Positions 11,684 through 23,578 of a stretch of 64,000 bases of DNA are shown one piece after another. Location of the stretch: positions 1,676,501-1,740,500 of the forward strand of contig CM047806.1 in NCBI GenBank assembly GCA_026214975.1, written 5' to 3'. The DNA comes from Gentiana macrophylla (taxonomy: Eukaryota; Streptophyta; Magnoliopsida; Gentianales; Gentianaceae). Made by a program: the position numbers and the translations under genes. How positions within the stretch are numbered: the stretch's first letter is position 1; each line of letters begins with the position of its first letter. Below the pieces are notes generated by a model that worked only from the letters and a program-made list of their open reading frames with translations, ran no database searches and had not been told where the DNA came from.

Positions 11684-11684
11684 G

Positions 11685-11810
11685 TATTAGAATATATTAC
11701 TTTATTATCTTGTTATTTACATTTATACCCTTGTGGTCTCTCTATATAAACTCAGTGTACACAACATTATTTCTTAATGACAATTATTTTGTTATTCATC
11801 AAACCTAATA
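11685..11810 (+). repeat. 3' LTR (126 bp) of the TA-ended copia element
   Basis: It is the partner of 7252-7375, with the same ends. Differences include an extra C and an extra TC, an A/G change and a divergent patch after the TATA box. Confidence 0.9.
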
Positions 11811-11914
11811 TTACACAACATATTATTATGTCATTAATCACACATTTGTATTTATTAATCATTATATATGTGAATCATAATCAGTGAAATAAAAATGTAT
11901 TTGTGACTATAACA

Positions 11915-12442
11915 TCACCTCCGCCTCTTCGCCGGAAAATCATGCCGGAGCTGGCCATGCTCCACCACATGCCACGTCTGCACCACTGCATCATGATTAA
12001 ACTCATACCGGTACATCCCGAAATCATCAAACAAGCAATCATCCACCACGGAATGATCACCGGCAGCTGGCTTAGACTTGCGACGACCGGCCCCGAACGG
12101 GACATTACGAAGGGCCCCACCAGCCGTCCAATACCGTTGACAAGATTTGCAGAAGTGTCTAGGCTGATTAACATTGTAATTATTGAAATAACAAAACTTT
12201 GTTTCCATGCTTTTGCATCTTGGGCATGGTACTATCTTGTCTGGCCTTTTTATCTCTCTTTTTTCTTCTTCATTTGTTTCCTCTTTTTTTGGTTTACTTT
12301 CTTGAATAGAAATTGTTGCTCCAAATAACTTGATCATCCCTTTTGTAAATTGATCAGTCTCTGCCACTGGATCAAGATTTTCAGACAGAATTGGAAGGTG
12401 TTTGATGATGTTTTTGATGAAACTAGAGAAGTGTATAGTCAT
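11915..12442 (-). CDS. DOF: Dof zinc finger transcription factor, DOF1.5/COG1-like
   Basis: Dof proteins are plant transcription factors that bind AAAG-containing promoters through one C2C2 zinc finger. The whole finger is present at about residues 72-122: [18 protein letters not shown], then [20 protein letters not shown] and the basic GAGRRK. The preceding IKLFGATI block, the KRPDKIVPC lead-in and a C-terminal FPAKRRR resemble the short DOF1.5/COG1-type members of the cycling-Dof group, which act in light and circadian responses (family knowledge). The frame is intact, 175 codons from the ATG at 12440-12442 to TGA at 11915-11917. The start is uncertain: TATATAAG lies only a few bases upstream of that ATG on the minus strand, so Met36 (12335-12337), just before IKLFG, may be the true start and would give about 140 residues. 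The stop lies about 105 bp from the neighbouring LTR. Confidence 0.85.
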   Translation of the reverse strand: MTIHFSSFIKNIIKHLPILSENLDPVAETDQFTKGMIKLFGATISIQESKPKKEETNEEEKREIKRPDKIVPCPRCKSMETKFCYFNNYNVNQPRHFCKSCQRYWTAGGALRNVPFGAGRRKSKPAAGDHSVVDDCLFDDFGMYRYEFNHDAVVQTWHVVEHGQLRHDFPAKRRR

Positions 12443-13444
12443 CTTATATACTAGATGAAATCAGAAAAAGATATGTTCTCAGAATAGGAAAAAGTTTTGC
12501 GAAAAAAAAAAAGTAAAATGTTTTAATTCAAACGGTCTTTACTCTATCTAGAAAAAGCACATAAAAAAGAAGCTTTAGCACAACCCAAAAGCCCCGGTGC
12601 CGGTCCAGAAAATCGATGGTTATACATCAGTGATCTTACGGTATCCGGGACCAAGTGACCCGACTAATAAGAGTTCGGCATGTGTCGTGTCTGCATAGAA
12701 GGATTCTTAATTAGGGGTAAGGTAACCCTCAAAAAAAAAAATAGGGGTAAGGCTCTTTCAACATGGCGTCCGGACTAACTAGCCCGACCGATCCGGAGTT
12801 CGACCCGAGTCGTGCCTGCATAGTCTGACTCTTATCAGGGTTAAAGCATGTCTAAGAGCTCTTTCAACATGGCGCCTCAGATCGAGTAGAATCAAATCGG
12901 TGACCTCCCTAGGCTTTCTAAATTTCGCTTATCATTTAAGTCAAGCTACTTGGTTCGTAAGAGGTTCATTTTGCATCTTTTTTGGTTGAGAAAAGTGTTT
13001 CGAATTCTCACGACCCGGCTCAAAGACAAGATTGTCATTACAATACAGGTGCTCTTTTATCGATTATGTCATTGCTCTTTTCCCTGTAAAGTATCCGTTT
13101 GTGCATAGTCTGAATATAAAAGCAGCATATATAGAATATCATTTTACTTTTTTAGGATCAAAAAGTGCAAAAGAAGATACTAATAAGAAGAATTTTCTCT
13201 TTTTCATGTAAAGATGACAGCGGCCAAAAGCATCAATGTTGGGAAATAGCAGAGTGTCCAGCACCATGTCCATTGTCTATAAATTATTCTAAAGCTAGAG
13301 CATAAAGTTCAAAGAGATAAAAGCATAAAAGGTGTTTTTGGTGTATTGCTCAAGAACTCCGCCTTAACGACGTTATTTGAGTGATAAAAGATCTATAACT
13401 GAAATGGTTAACTCAAAACATTTTCCAATTTTAGATTTTACATT
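12443..13444. other. Intergenic DNA, including the upstream region of the Dof gene
   Basis: No other gene is visible. A block containing GCTCTTTCAACATGGCG, with related flanking sequence, occurs twice (about 12748 and 12857), next to the repeated phrases AGGGGTAAGG and CGACCCGAGTCGTG. This looks like a remnant repeat. Confidence 0.4.
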
Positions 13445-13451
13445 CTATCCA

Positions 13452-13652
13452 TGTTGAGAATTAGAAATACTGAGTTGAATAATTATAGAGTGACAAGTGT
13501 CAACTGTGTAGTGTGACATGTGTAATGTGGATAAGAAAGAATATTTGGTTGTTATCAGTCCGTTAGGCTTGATTACTATTAAAAGAATGTACTGATGGAA
13601 TGATTAATCATGAAATGAAAACATATCTTTCCTAAATTTTGTCTTCTTTACT
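13452..13652 (+). repeat. 5' LTR (201 bp)
   Basis: It is paired with 18869-19069, with four visible substitutions and no indels. It ends directly before the initiator-Met-type primer-binding site. Confidence 0.92.
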
Positions 13653-13668
13653 TGGTATCGGAGAAGGT

Positions 13669-16600
13669 ATGGAGCAGACCACTGCTCCGGCAACTGAAAC
13701 CGCCACTCCACCTCCTATCTCTTCCACTTCTCCAATCGGAGTAAGACCCACCACTGTCAATGTGACAAACACCTTCACTCCGCCGCGTTTCGACCTTACT
13801 TCCAGTTTTATGACCAGATCTGACCCATCTCTGACCTTCCTCCGGCCGTCTTCTTCGTTGTCTCCGGTTATTCCCAGCCTCTCTCTGACATCGATGATTC
13901 CTTCTTCACCAATACCACCAAAGGTCTCATCTCTGCCATCACTAGCTCAAACCCCTTTCTCCGGCCACCTGAATCAGGTCAGCAATGTGAAACTCGATCG
14001 AAACAACTACTTGCTCTGGAAGTATACCATACTTCCAGTAATCCGTGGTCATAAATTGGAGAAGCATTTACTAGGAATCAACCCCAAACCTTCAGAATCC
14101 GGGACCTGGTGGTGCTGTGCTGATGAGCAATGTTCTAAACCCTGCATTTGACGAATGGCTTCAAATCGACCAACTTCTTATGGGATGGCTTCTTGGCTCC
14201 ATGACGGAGCAAGCACTGCTTGAAATTATGGGATGTGAGACCGCTTCAGCTGTCTGGAAAACCCTAGAGATCTCTTTAATAGTCGATCTGAAGCTCGTAT
14301 GTTGGAACTCAAAGATGCCCTCACCAAAACCTCTAAGGGGACGAAAAGTATGGCCGATTACTTAGCCTTGATGAAGTCTTATTCAGACAGCCTTGCTGCA
14401 GCTGGTTATCCAGTATCAAAGTTTGAGCTCATACTGGCTACACTGGGAGGATTAGACAAGGATTATGAGGCTGACATTGTGAATATCACTGCTAGAGTTG
14501 GATCTCTTTCATGGCAGGAAGTCCAGTCTCAACTCATCACACATGAAATATTACTTGCAAGGTTTAATCCCACTCAGTCTCTGGACACTACTCAACCTAC
14601 TGCTCATTTCGCATCCAAGTCCATGTTCAGACCTGATAACAGAACACAGAATCAGTCAAATCACACTCCAAGCAGGGGAAGAGGTCAATCCAGAGGTGGT
14701 CGTACTAGAGGCAGAGGTGGTAGAGGTTCTAATGGTTCTGGTAGAGGTGTTCAATGCCAACTCTGTGGGAAGATTGGTCACACAGTCAGCATTTGCTGGC
14801 ACAGGTTCGAAGAAGACTTCATGCCTCCTCAGAACACACAGCAAGGACACCAATCTCCAAATCAGACTCCCAAGCAGGTCTCTGCATACATAGCCACACC
14901 ACAGTCAGTGGGAAATCAGTCCTGGTATATGGACAGTGGTGCATCTAACCATGTCACTTCTGATCTCAATAACCTGCACCTGAGATAATCCTATGCTGGT
15001 AATGACACTTTAACTGTTGGTAGTGGTGAGAAACTGAGGATTGCACACATTGGTAGTAGCACATTGCACACATCACACACACCTCTTGTTCTAAATTAAG
15101 TTTTACATGTACCACACATTGCAAAGAATTTACTCAGCATATCTAAACTCTCCTGTGATAATCCTGTCTATGTAGAGTTTAATTCATCTCACTGTTTTGT
15201 TAAGGCACTGACTACAGGGAAGACACTTCTAGTAGGGGCACTTGTTGATGGTCTCTACAAACTTATTCCTGCTGCTACTACTGCTGCCGTTTCACAGAAC
15301 TCCATTCAATCCAAGCTCTCCTCCAGTCCCTTCACCAACCAGCTATCTCTTCCATCATCTCTTGTTAGTCATAGTAGTTTGAAAGTTGATGCCAATGTGT
15401 GGCACAATAGACTAGGACATCCATCTAAGAATGTCTTAGACCAAGTCTTGTCCAGTTGTAATGTCACTGTTTTTAATGAAATGAAATTTTGTGATGCCTA
15501 CCAGTTTGGCAAAGGCCATGCTTTACCTTATGCTCCTTCTAGTTCTCATGCTTCAACTGTGTTAGATTTAATCCACTCTAATATTTGGGGACCAGCACCA
15601 ATAAAATCTACTAATGGTTTTGCTTATTATATACCCTTTATAGATGACTACTCTAGATTCACATGGATATACCCTCTGAAACATAAATCTGAGGCCTTAG
15701 GGCAACTCCAACGGCAAGAGACCCGACACCATTTTTCCAAAATAGGTAAATGGTGTTGCTCCAACCGTGTGTATTTTTCCCCCATTGCACCATTGCACCA
15801 TCTTTTTGCACCAAAAATGGTGTCGGGTAACCCGACACCAAAACCCATCCCCCCTTTTCTTCTTTTTGGTTTTATTTAATTTAGAAGGATAGAGTATCTG
15901 AAAATTCCAAAAAAAGAAACTGGAAAGTAATTCTAATTAAACATTACCTCTAATCCCCATTCTTCCATGATTTCTGGTTTTACAGTGGTGATTGGGGTGG
16001 TGTTTGTTTTAGTGTGGCTGTTCAGGAAGAGATGGAATTCAGAAAAGGGTAAACTGGGAAGAGAAAAGCTGGAGAAGGAGGTGGGATGAACTAGCTAGTG
16101 AGCTAGACGAGGGGTAGAAGGGTAAATTTGTTGTGGTAGATGAGATAAATATGGAATATTCTTAGAATATTCTTTTTGGTGTAAAATTTGGTGTAGAATG
16201 GTTGGAAAAGAATGGTGTAATTTTACACCATTTTGGTGTAATGGTGCGAAAAAATGGGGGAATGGTTGGAGATGCTCTTAGCCATCTTTAAAGAGTTCAA
16301 AACCCTGGTTGAAAATCAGTTCCAGACCACCATTAAGTGCCTCCAAACAGATTGGGGAGGTGAATATAGAAGCTTGGTTCCTATCTTAAAAGAGCATGGG
16401 ATCATTTTTAGACACCCCTGTCCTCATCTTCATGCTCAAAATGGTAGGAGTGAGAGGAAGCACATGCACATAGTTGAACTTGGCCTCACCCTTCTAGCTC
16501 AAGCTTCCATGCCTCTCAGATTCTGGTGGGAAGCCTTCAAACATGCTGTCACTCTCATAAATATCCTTCCCTCCTCTGTTCTTCACCTTCATACTCCCTT

Positions 16601-18856
16601 TGAAATCCTCTTTCATACCAAACCTGACTATACTATTCACAGAGTCTTTGGATGTGCTTGTTTTCCTCACCTTAGACCTTATCACAACCATAAGTTCAAC
16701 TTTCATTCCACCAAGTGTGTCTATCTAGGTACATCCACAGATCACATGGGCTATCTATGTCTAGACACCTCTGGCAGAATCTACATCATTAGAAATGTCA
16801 GTTTCAATGAACTTTCCTTTCCTTTTCAAGATGGCTTCTCACAGGGCCCTCACAAATATGTTCACACTGATCCCAATATCTCCAATCTCTTCCTCCCCAT
16901 ACCCACCCCATTTCCCCAACACAAAGAACTTCACAAAGCAGCAAAGAAGAACACTTCAACATAGACACTCCCTCACACAACCTCAATCCCACATGGCAGT
17001 CAGTCACACACATCCTCACCCTCTTCTAGGAGGGATCAGAAGACACCCTCCACCATGTCACACATATCAGAAAATACAACTGGGAGTACACTCACACAAA
17101 CACAGGGGTCCACATTCAATAACACTAATTCACCACCACCCTCACCTCCACAAAGCACTAGTAATTCACCATCACTTGACAGTCAAGAAGAGGGAGAGAA
17201 TGTGATACCTACCACTACACAAACCACAAAAGCCATCACACATCCTATGCAGACAAGATCTAAGAGTGGGATCTTTAAGCCCAAAACCTATGCTGCCACT
17301 GTTGAGTCATCCTCAGAGGCTCATCTTATTGAACCAGTTAAAGTGTCAGATGCCCTAGCTGTACCTCAATGGAAAGATGCTATGACTGAAGAGTACAAAG
17401 CTCTAATGATGAACAACATCTGGGAACTTGTACCACCTAGCCCAGGCAACAACTAGTTGGAAATAAATGGATATTCAAGCTGAAGTTAAAACCAGATGGT
17501 TCAGTGCTCAAACAAAAAGCAAGCCTTGTGGCAAAGGGGTTCCTACAGACCTATGGTATAAACTTCAGTGAGACCTTCAGTCCAGTAGCCAAGGCTTCTA
17601 CTATCAGAGTTATCATTGCCATAGCAGTCACTTTAAACTAGGGCATCAGGCAAGTTGATATCAACAATGCCTTCCTAAACGGACCCCTTCATGAGACAGT
17701 ATTTATGCCACAGCCTGAAGGGTTTGTGGATTTAGACATACCTACTTATGTGTGCAGACTCAAGAAAGCACTGTATGGGTTGAGACAAGCTCCTAGAGCA
17801 TGGTTTGATGCTCTCAAGAATCAGATGGTCCAGTGGGGTTTCCAGCAGTCCAAGTCTGACAATTCTCTGTTCATATTCAGACAAAATCAGGCACTGGTGT
17901 ATGTACTAGTGTATGTTGATGACATACTAGTAACAGGAAATACACCTACCATGATACAGAGATTTATCCAAACTTTACATACTATCTTTGCACTGAAAGA
18001 TCTGGGTAATATAACTCACTTCCTGGGGATGGAAGCTTACAGAGACAGCACTGGGTTGTATCTAACACAGAGGCATTATGCAAGCCAACTACTCAAGAGG
18101 TTAAATATGGAGCATGTCAAGAGCTGTCATACACCAATGGTTCCAGGTAGACACCATGAACCTGACCAAGGTACACCTATGACTAATCCCAGTTTATATA
18201 GAAGTGCCATAGGAGGTTTGCAGTACTTAACTCTCACACGGCCTGATATAACTTATGCTGTAAATTCTCTTAGTCAATTTATGCAGTCACCCACTGATGT
18301 CAACTGGAATGCCTTGAAAAGAATGTTAAGATTTGTCAAGGGCACTATAGATCAGGGTCTGCATTTTAAACCCAGTTTACATTGCATATCAGTAGTTATT
18401 CAGATGCAGATTGGGCATGTGATGATACAGACAGGAAGTCCACTGGGGGCTACTGTGTTTATGTTGGTGAGTCCTTGGTGTCCTGGAGTTCAAAAAAGCA
18501 GAATGTGGTATCAAGATCTAGCTGAATCAGAATATCGATCCCTAGCAAATTTGTCATCAGAACTTCAATGGATGCAACACCTTTTGAAGGAGATGCACCT
18601 GAAGATTCCCAGAACACCAGTGGCTTGGTGTGACAACATCAGTGCCACCTTCCTTTCACAAAATCCTGTATTTCATGCCAGAACCAAGCATATAGAAGTG
18701 GATGTGCACTATGTTAGAGATCTAGTCCAGAAGAAAGAGATCTCAGTTCAGTATATTCCATCTTCGCACTGATATAGCGATCGTCTTACAAAAGCCTTGC
18801 CGTCAACTCAGTTCCAGATGTTCAAAAGCAAGCTGAATGTTGTCTCCCCACCTTCC
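13669..18856 (+). pseudogene. Copia gag-pol with several frameshifts and stops
   Basis: The ATG at 13669 opens gag (MEQTTAPATETATPP). The zinc knuckle CQLCGKIGHTVSIC lies near 14758, the protease YMDSGASNHV near 14925, GAG-pre-integrase VWHNRLGHPSKNVL near 15399, and the integrase core DDYSRFTW / TDWGGEY / NGRSERKH flanks the MITE at 15700-16277. The reverse transcriptase has [10 protein letters not shown] (about 17658), [20 protein letters not shown] and catalytic YVDDILVTG (about 17918). RNase H carries Glu in AESEYRSLA and Asp in WCDNISA. Lesions include frameshifts near 14105 and 14270, a TAA at 14986-14988, an in-frame TAG at 17639-17641, a frameshift near 17452 and a shifted stretch of about 120 bp near 18390-18510. 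The domains are nonetheless easy to recognise, in keeping with the similar LTRs. Confidence 0.9.
15700..16277. mobile_element. PIF/Harbinger-type (Tourist-like) MITE inside the copia integrase
   Basis: The 3-bp target duplication TTA (15697-15699 and 16278-16280) and terminal inverted repeats GGGCAACTCCAAC / GAGCATCTCCAAC match the PIF/Harbinger hallmark. Inside are repeated elements such as ACCCGACACC and AATGGTGT in both orientations. It carries no transposase. It lies between the first and second catalytic Asp of the integrase. Outside it, the reading frame is continuous from KSEAL into AIFKEFKTLV when one TTA is counted, so this was a clean insertion into a coding frame. Confidence 0.93.
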
Positions 18857-18868
18857 AGCTTGAGGGGG

Positions 18869-19069
18869 TGTTGAGAATTAGAAATATTGAGTTGAATAAT
18901 TATAGAGTGACAAGTGTCAAATGTGTAGTGTGACATGTGTAATGTGGATAGGAAAGAATATTTGGTTGTTATCAGTCTGTTAGGCTTGATTACTATTAAA
19001 AGAATGTACTGATGGAATGATTAATCATGAAATGAAAACATATCTTTCCTAAATTTTGTCTTCTTTACT
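18869..19069 (+). repeat. 3' LTR (201 bp)
   Basis: It is the partner of 13452-13652 and is followed by the ATCCA target duplication at 19070-19074. Confidence 0.92.
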
Positions 19070-19074
19070 ATCCA

Positions 19075-21254
19075 CAACCAAAAAAACATTAAAAAAAAAA
19101 ATAAAGGACATATATCTTGTCAGGATCCTACCAAAATTCTTCCATATTTTTTACCTTAGCTCCATGGAACAATATGTTACTGTTACTGCTGAAACACGGA
19201 AGAATTGAAATCGTGGATCAAAACACTATGTCTGGATGGTATGAACTGCCTAAACAAGAATTATTGAACATCGAACAACCCGTAGTTGCTTTGATACCAT
19301 TTGTAATAACCCCAAATTTGGTTCTGCAGCAGGGGCAGACCTACACTCACAAGGGTGTGTAGCGGTGCATCTACTCAAAAAAAATCTAGAAAAAAAAATG
19401 TATTAAAACGTTGTAGTTTGTTGTTACAATGCGTAAAAACATTACTAATGTTCTCACCGGATCTTCGAAGTTGCTCCAGTACTCCCAGTGATAAATTTTT
19501 CTGAGTCCATCATTATCTTTCAGCGTTGTTTGAACCTTGATAGATATAACAATTATGTAGATTTGTCGTTCTCGTTTGGTAGAAAATGGTTAACCCCGTA
19601 AGTTGCCAAACTAATTAAATCTCAGGACTATAACTTAATTTTTTTCTCTCATTCTTTTCAAAATCAAAGGTTACCTTTTCTCCCCTAAAAAATAAAAAAT
19701 AAAAATAAAAAAGGTTACCTTTTCTTTTGGTTGCAAACCTTTTCATCTGAATCATAAATGGATTGGATGATGGTCATTTTCTTTTTGTTTTTTGTTTTTT
19801 CAAATTATTTTTTCTTTCTCTTTACAATATTGTTGTGTTGTAATTGGGATAGCTTTCACTTCTTGGTGCTTTGAGCCATTAACCTGCTTGCAAGATCTTG
19901 ATACGGTACTTGCTTTTTATAAAGCTACCTATATTATCTTTTAACACTAAAAAATGATTTGAATTTTTTTATGGGACCCAATAAAGACAACCATTTATCA
20001 CATGATTAAGATCGATACCAGTTGAAGCTATTATTGAAGATATATTCAGAGTTCTTGCTCTTTTTTTTTTTTTTTTTTTTGGAAGGGCCACAATGCCAAA
20101 AAAAAAATTAATTAATAAATAGATGCGGAAGAACAAAAAAAACGTTTTCACGATTATAAAGAATAAAATCACAATTATTCTTTAAAATTATTCTTCACGT
20201 GTAAATGTTCTTTGTGTTTACAATTATACTTCATATTTACTCTATTCCACATTTGTTACTTCATATTGTTACTTCATAATTGTTACTTTTGTCCTGATTA
20301 AATTACAGTTTCCTTCTATCCTGATTTTTTTTTGATAACTTTGTCCTTCTGGACAAAAAACTATTGTTTTTTTTTCCTTTTATTTAAGGCACATAAATAT
20401 CACTGCACATTTACTTGTAAGAGAATGTCTAAATATCTAAATACTGTCGATGTAAACTTTTGGGGTTTATCATTTCCCTCTAAAGAAAATCAGAATACTC
20501 AGACGGAAGATTCTGAATAACTGTTTTATTGAATTCATCAAATATAACAAATACAACCCCTATTTATAGTACTACTATGGTCATTGACCTCTAATTATTT
20601 GAATAAAAATGATAAAGATAAATAATAATAATAATAATAATAATAAAGACTAGATAATGATTTATTTTGATAATTTTTTTTATCTTTTTTCACATGACAT
20701 CATTTATCTCTTCAAGATCCATCACTTTATCTTCTATTACCCTCAAGTAACTTTGGCTTGTATCGTTGATTCTTATTACTTAAAAAATCTTTTTTTAACC
20801 TAAAAAATATTATTATAATAATAAAGACAAACGAAAATATAGACATGTTTGGGATGGATAAGTTCCAATGCTGAAACACTTTTTTGGATGGGCAAAATAG
20901 GTACTTTAACCAAACGTCTTGCAAAAATGGAATTTTTTATTTATTAAAATGTGTTGGAAAGATGAAGGAAACACATGTTGCTGGCAGCTGCCACCAATAA
21001 TCGAATAATTTATTCAAAGAGATGTCAAAGTCTTCTCCAATTCAAACGATAGTTTGAACGTGCATTTAAATAATGAGAAATAAAATTTTTTTTTAAAAAA
21101 AAGGTAAAATTAACGGACAAATTCTTTTGATCACGATGCGTGTATATATGCTTATGTACATTGTAAAATTCTCAAATTTTCAATGTAATAAGTGATAAAT
21201 ACATAAATACACTTTTATTTTTCACTATTAATAAGACAATTTGCTTTTTTTTAA
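19075..21254. other. Repeat-rich intergenic DNA, with a possible gypsy LTR junction
   Basis: No gene is supported. At 19288-19302, read on the minus strand, GGGGTTATTACA is followed by AATGGTATCAAAGC, which looks like an LTR end beside an initiator-Met primer-binding site of a Ty3/gypsy element. No protein domain remains to support it. An (AAT)n microsatellite lies at about 20621-20646. T- and A-runs occur at about 20060-20080 and 20095-20107. A degenerate TTGTTACTTCATA array with TTTGTCCTT and GGACAAAA lies at about 20200-20360. Confidence 0.35.
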
Positions 21255-21406
21255 TGCACGAAACATTTTATTAGGAAGAATAGAAAAAATTGATACAAAG
21301 TTGTATCGCGAGGTTACTCTCTTATATCAAATGCACAAACATTTTATTAGGAAGAATAGAAAAAATTGATACAAAGTTGTATCACGACACTCCTCTTATA
21401 TCAAAT
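21255..21406. repeat. Tandem duplication of about 77 bp
   Basis: Two adjacent copies, 21255-21331 and 21332-21406, share TTTTATTAGGAAGAATAG, AAATTGATACAAAGTTGTAT and TTATATCAAAT. On the minus strand the unit resembles a LINE tail with AATAAAA signals. That origin is a guess, since no domain can be read beside it. Confidence 0.6.
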
Positions 21407-21794
21407 TACGTAGGCGAAGCATAACACTGTCTCCTTAAACATATGCGTGACAAATCTGATGTGGAAAAATCATACCCATAGAAAGAGTACAACACCATAT
21501 GTTTTCAAAACAGACCTCCTAAAGTATCGAAGGATTGCAAAAAATAGTAATAGAAACTTAGTTTGTGATCAACATCCTCCATTTTGAAAGAAAGTTTATA
21601 TGTCGTCGCGTCAAGATTATGGATTGGCTGAAGTGATGAGTGTACAGGATGCTTCAAAACTCACATGATACGTGGCAGCAAAAATGGACAGCCTCGAATT
21701 GAGTACGAAGATCAAAGTGTTTGAAAATAAAATGATAATATGGTTTGCACCTTTAAAAATTTGGAAGGTGCTTCTAAAGAGATACTCCATGCAT

Positions 21795-23170
21795 GGGGCC
21801 GGATCCCCAACGGTACTAAGTTGACGGTACATTATCAGGTGCATCTTATCAGCCACATATTTTGTTTCTCTTTTTTTTTTTCTTTTTTTTTATAGCATTG
21901 ATAATAAACTGTATTAAAAACAAAGTACTCCGTACTAACAATAGTAGTGGTTAGAAATTGTTTCGTTAATTAGAAATTGTAACAACATTGATCTAAACTA
22001 TTAATTATTGTGGGGCCTATATTGATTGATTTAGATCCCATAATAATTAATGGTGAAGATGAATCTTGTGTCAAACTGTTGTGTAATTTCGTTATGCCTC
22101 TATCACTCCTAATATCATACGGCGACATACTTATTTTTGAATTTTAATAAAAACTCGACACAGCAAATAGTAAAACAATTATATTTTGTAAATGATGATA
22201 AGTGAAATAACATATACTACTTTTTAAACTATAATTATTAAATGTAGTGCTGTCATGTCACCTACAATACATCTCAGACGCATTTTGTTTTTGTGTCGTT
22301 AGCATTAAAGCCCGGGATTCATTTTCCTTTTATTTTTATTATGTATCAAAACTTATAAAAAACACTGATACAAACACGGATACATCATGTGACACGACGA
22401 CACACCCTAATTTCAAATTTTAAATATACGACACATCAACAACACATACTAAAAACATATATAATATAAATTAATGCAACTATTTTGTATACATGAAATT
22501 CAGAAAATATTAATAATATATATATTAGGTTTTTCGGTAAATAAAACATATGAAACATATACTATTTATTCCATTAAGTCATTATAGATGTTGATAAACT
22601 GACAAAGTCTACATTTAATTTAGGAAGCAGCAACATTTAATTTGAGTGTCGTGCGTAGTGTCCGGCACTTTTCTAACACGACATGCATTTGACACGTATC
22701 GGCTGACTTAAATAATACTAATTAATATTTTTATATAGATCATCTGAAATGATGTTGACACTAATGAACATGATTTTTTTATTTCAATTTTTTCCGATGA
22801 TATGTTTAAAGACAAGAAAACTTCCATGTAAATTGCAATGAAAAATTATTTTCAAGCTGAATTATAATGTAAAAAGTAGTATGTCTTATTTAACTTATCA
22901 TCATTTACAAAATATAATTTTTTTCACTATTTGCTGTGTCGAGTTTTTAAAATTTAAAAATAAATATATCAAATATATCGCTGTATTGATGTGGTATCAT
23001 TCAACATGTGTATAATTTTATTATGCAAAATAAAGAAAAAGAAGAAAAAAAAATGGGTCCAACAATTTCTTACGACTAAAAAAATAAAATTAAGGAAACA
23101 ATTTCTAACCACTGCTATTGTTTATACTTTTTTTTTTTTAATACAGTGTATCAATTAACTAGTGGAAAAC

Positions 23171-23201
<31 letters not shown>

Positions 23202-23274
23202 AACCAAAATATGTGGCTGATAAGATGCACCTGATAATGTACCGCCAACTTAGTACCGTTGGGGATCCGGCCCC
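21795..23274. mobile_element. Foldback (long-TIR, Mutator-like) element, 1.48 kb
   Basis: Two long arms are inverted copies of each other: 21795-22234 and 22861-23274, about 410-440 bp each with mismatches and variable A-runs. The ends are GGGGCCGGATCCCCAACGG and its complement. Direct repeats CTCCATGCAT (10 bp; 21785-21794 and 23275-23284) flank it. The arms also share CATTATCAGGTGCATCTTAT, ACTCGACACAGCAAATAGT and TTGTAAATGATGATAAG. The 626-bp centre holds no coding sequence but contains a repeat related to 47918-48000. The long arms and 9-10 bp duplication suggest a non-autonomous Mutator-like element. Confidence 0.85.
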
Positions 23275-23395
23275 CTCCATGCATCCTTTCAACAAAATAC
23301 TATTATCCTCCGAGTGGGTTTTGAAATAACAGCCAACTGAAAATGATCAAATGAATCAGTGGTTTTTAAAATAACAGTCAGCTGAAAATGACTTA

Positions 23396-23578
23396 AGTGA
23401 AATTTTCAAATACAACCGCTGTAGGAAGATTTTACCAAGTGGCATACATTACAACCACACATTTCTAACCTCTCACACACGATAAAAGTGTATTATGTGA
23501 AAGAGAGTAAAAATGAGAGGCTCTAATGTATGCCACTTGATATAACCTTCCTACAACCGTTGCACCATAAAATCTCTC
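23396..23578 (-). mobile_element. Mutator-like MITE, 183 bp, with 9-bp target duplication (copy 2)
   Basis: It is the reverse-orientation copy of the MITE at 2011-2192, with the same terminal repeats and the same internal CACTTTTATCGTGTGTGAGA. The 9-bp duplication AATGACTTA flanks it at 23387-23395 and 23579-23587. The flanks differ from those of copy 1, so it transposed independently. A short duplication (CAGCTGAAAATGA-like, twice) lies just to the left at about 23330-23395. Confidence 0.85.

Larger units (their letters stand above)
7252..11810 (+). mobile_element. Ty1/copia element with 124/126-bp LTRs and TTACA target duplication
   Basis: The element is bounded to the base. The 5-bp direct repeats TTACA lie at 7247-7251 and 11811-11815. 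The 5' LTR is 7252-7375 and the 3' LTR 11685-11810. Both begin TATTAGAAT and end ACCTAATA, so the termini form TATTAG...CTAATA in place of the usual TG...CA. A primer-binding site TGGTATCGTGAGC (initiator Met tRNA type) starts at 7376, and a purine tract GAGGAGGAGCG lies before the 3' LTR. Each LTR has a TATATAAAC box. The LTRs differ by several substitutions and small indels, so the insertion is not recent. Total length is about 4.56 kb. Confidence 0.92.
13452..19069 (+). mobile_element. Ty1/copia element with 201-bp LTRs, disrupted by a MITE
   Basis: LTRs at 13452-13652 and 18869-19069 are both 201 bp, begin TGTTGAGAATT and end TCTTCTTTACT. They differ at four positions that I can count (about 2%), so this is a fairly young insertion. 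The 5-bp repeats ATCCA flank it at 13447-13451 and 19070-19074, or seven bases (CTATCCA) if the LTR end is drawn two bases earlier. The primer-binding site TGGTATCGGAG starts about 13654 and the purine tract TTGAGGGGG precedes the 3' LTR. A 578-bp MITE sits in the integrase. Length without the MITE is about 5.04 kb, normal for copia. Confidence 0.93.

Noticed and set aside
19288..19302. LTR end next to an initiator-Met primer-binding-site-like sequence, minus strand
   Set aside because: It is suggestive of a gypsy element, but no second LTR, internal domain or target duplication was found. It is mentioned only inside the spacer entry.
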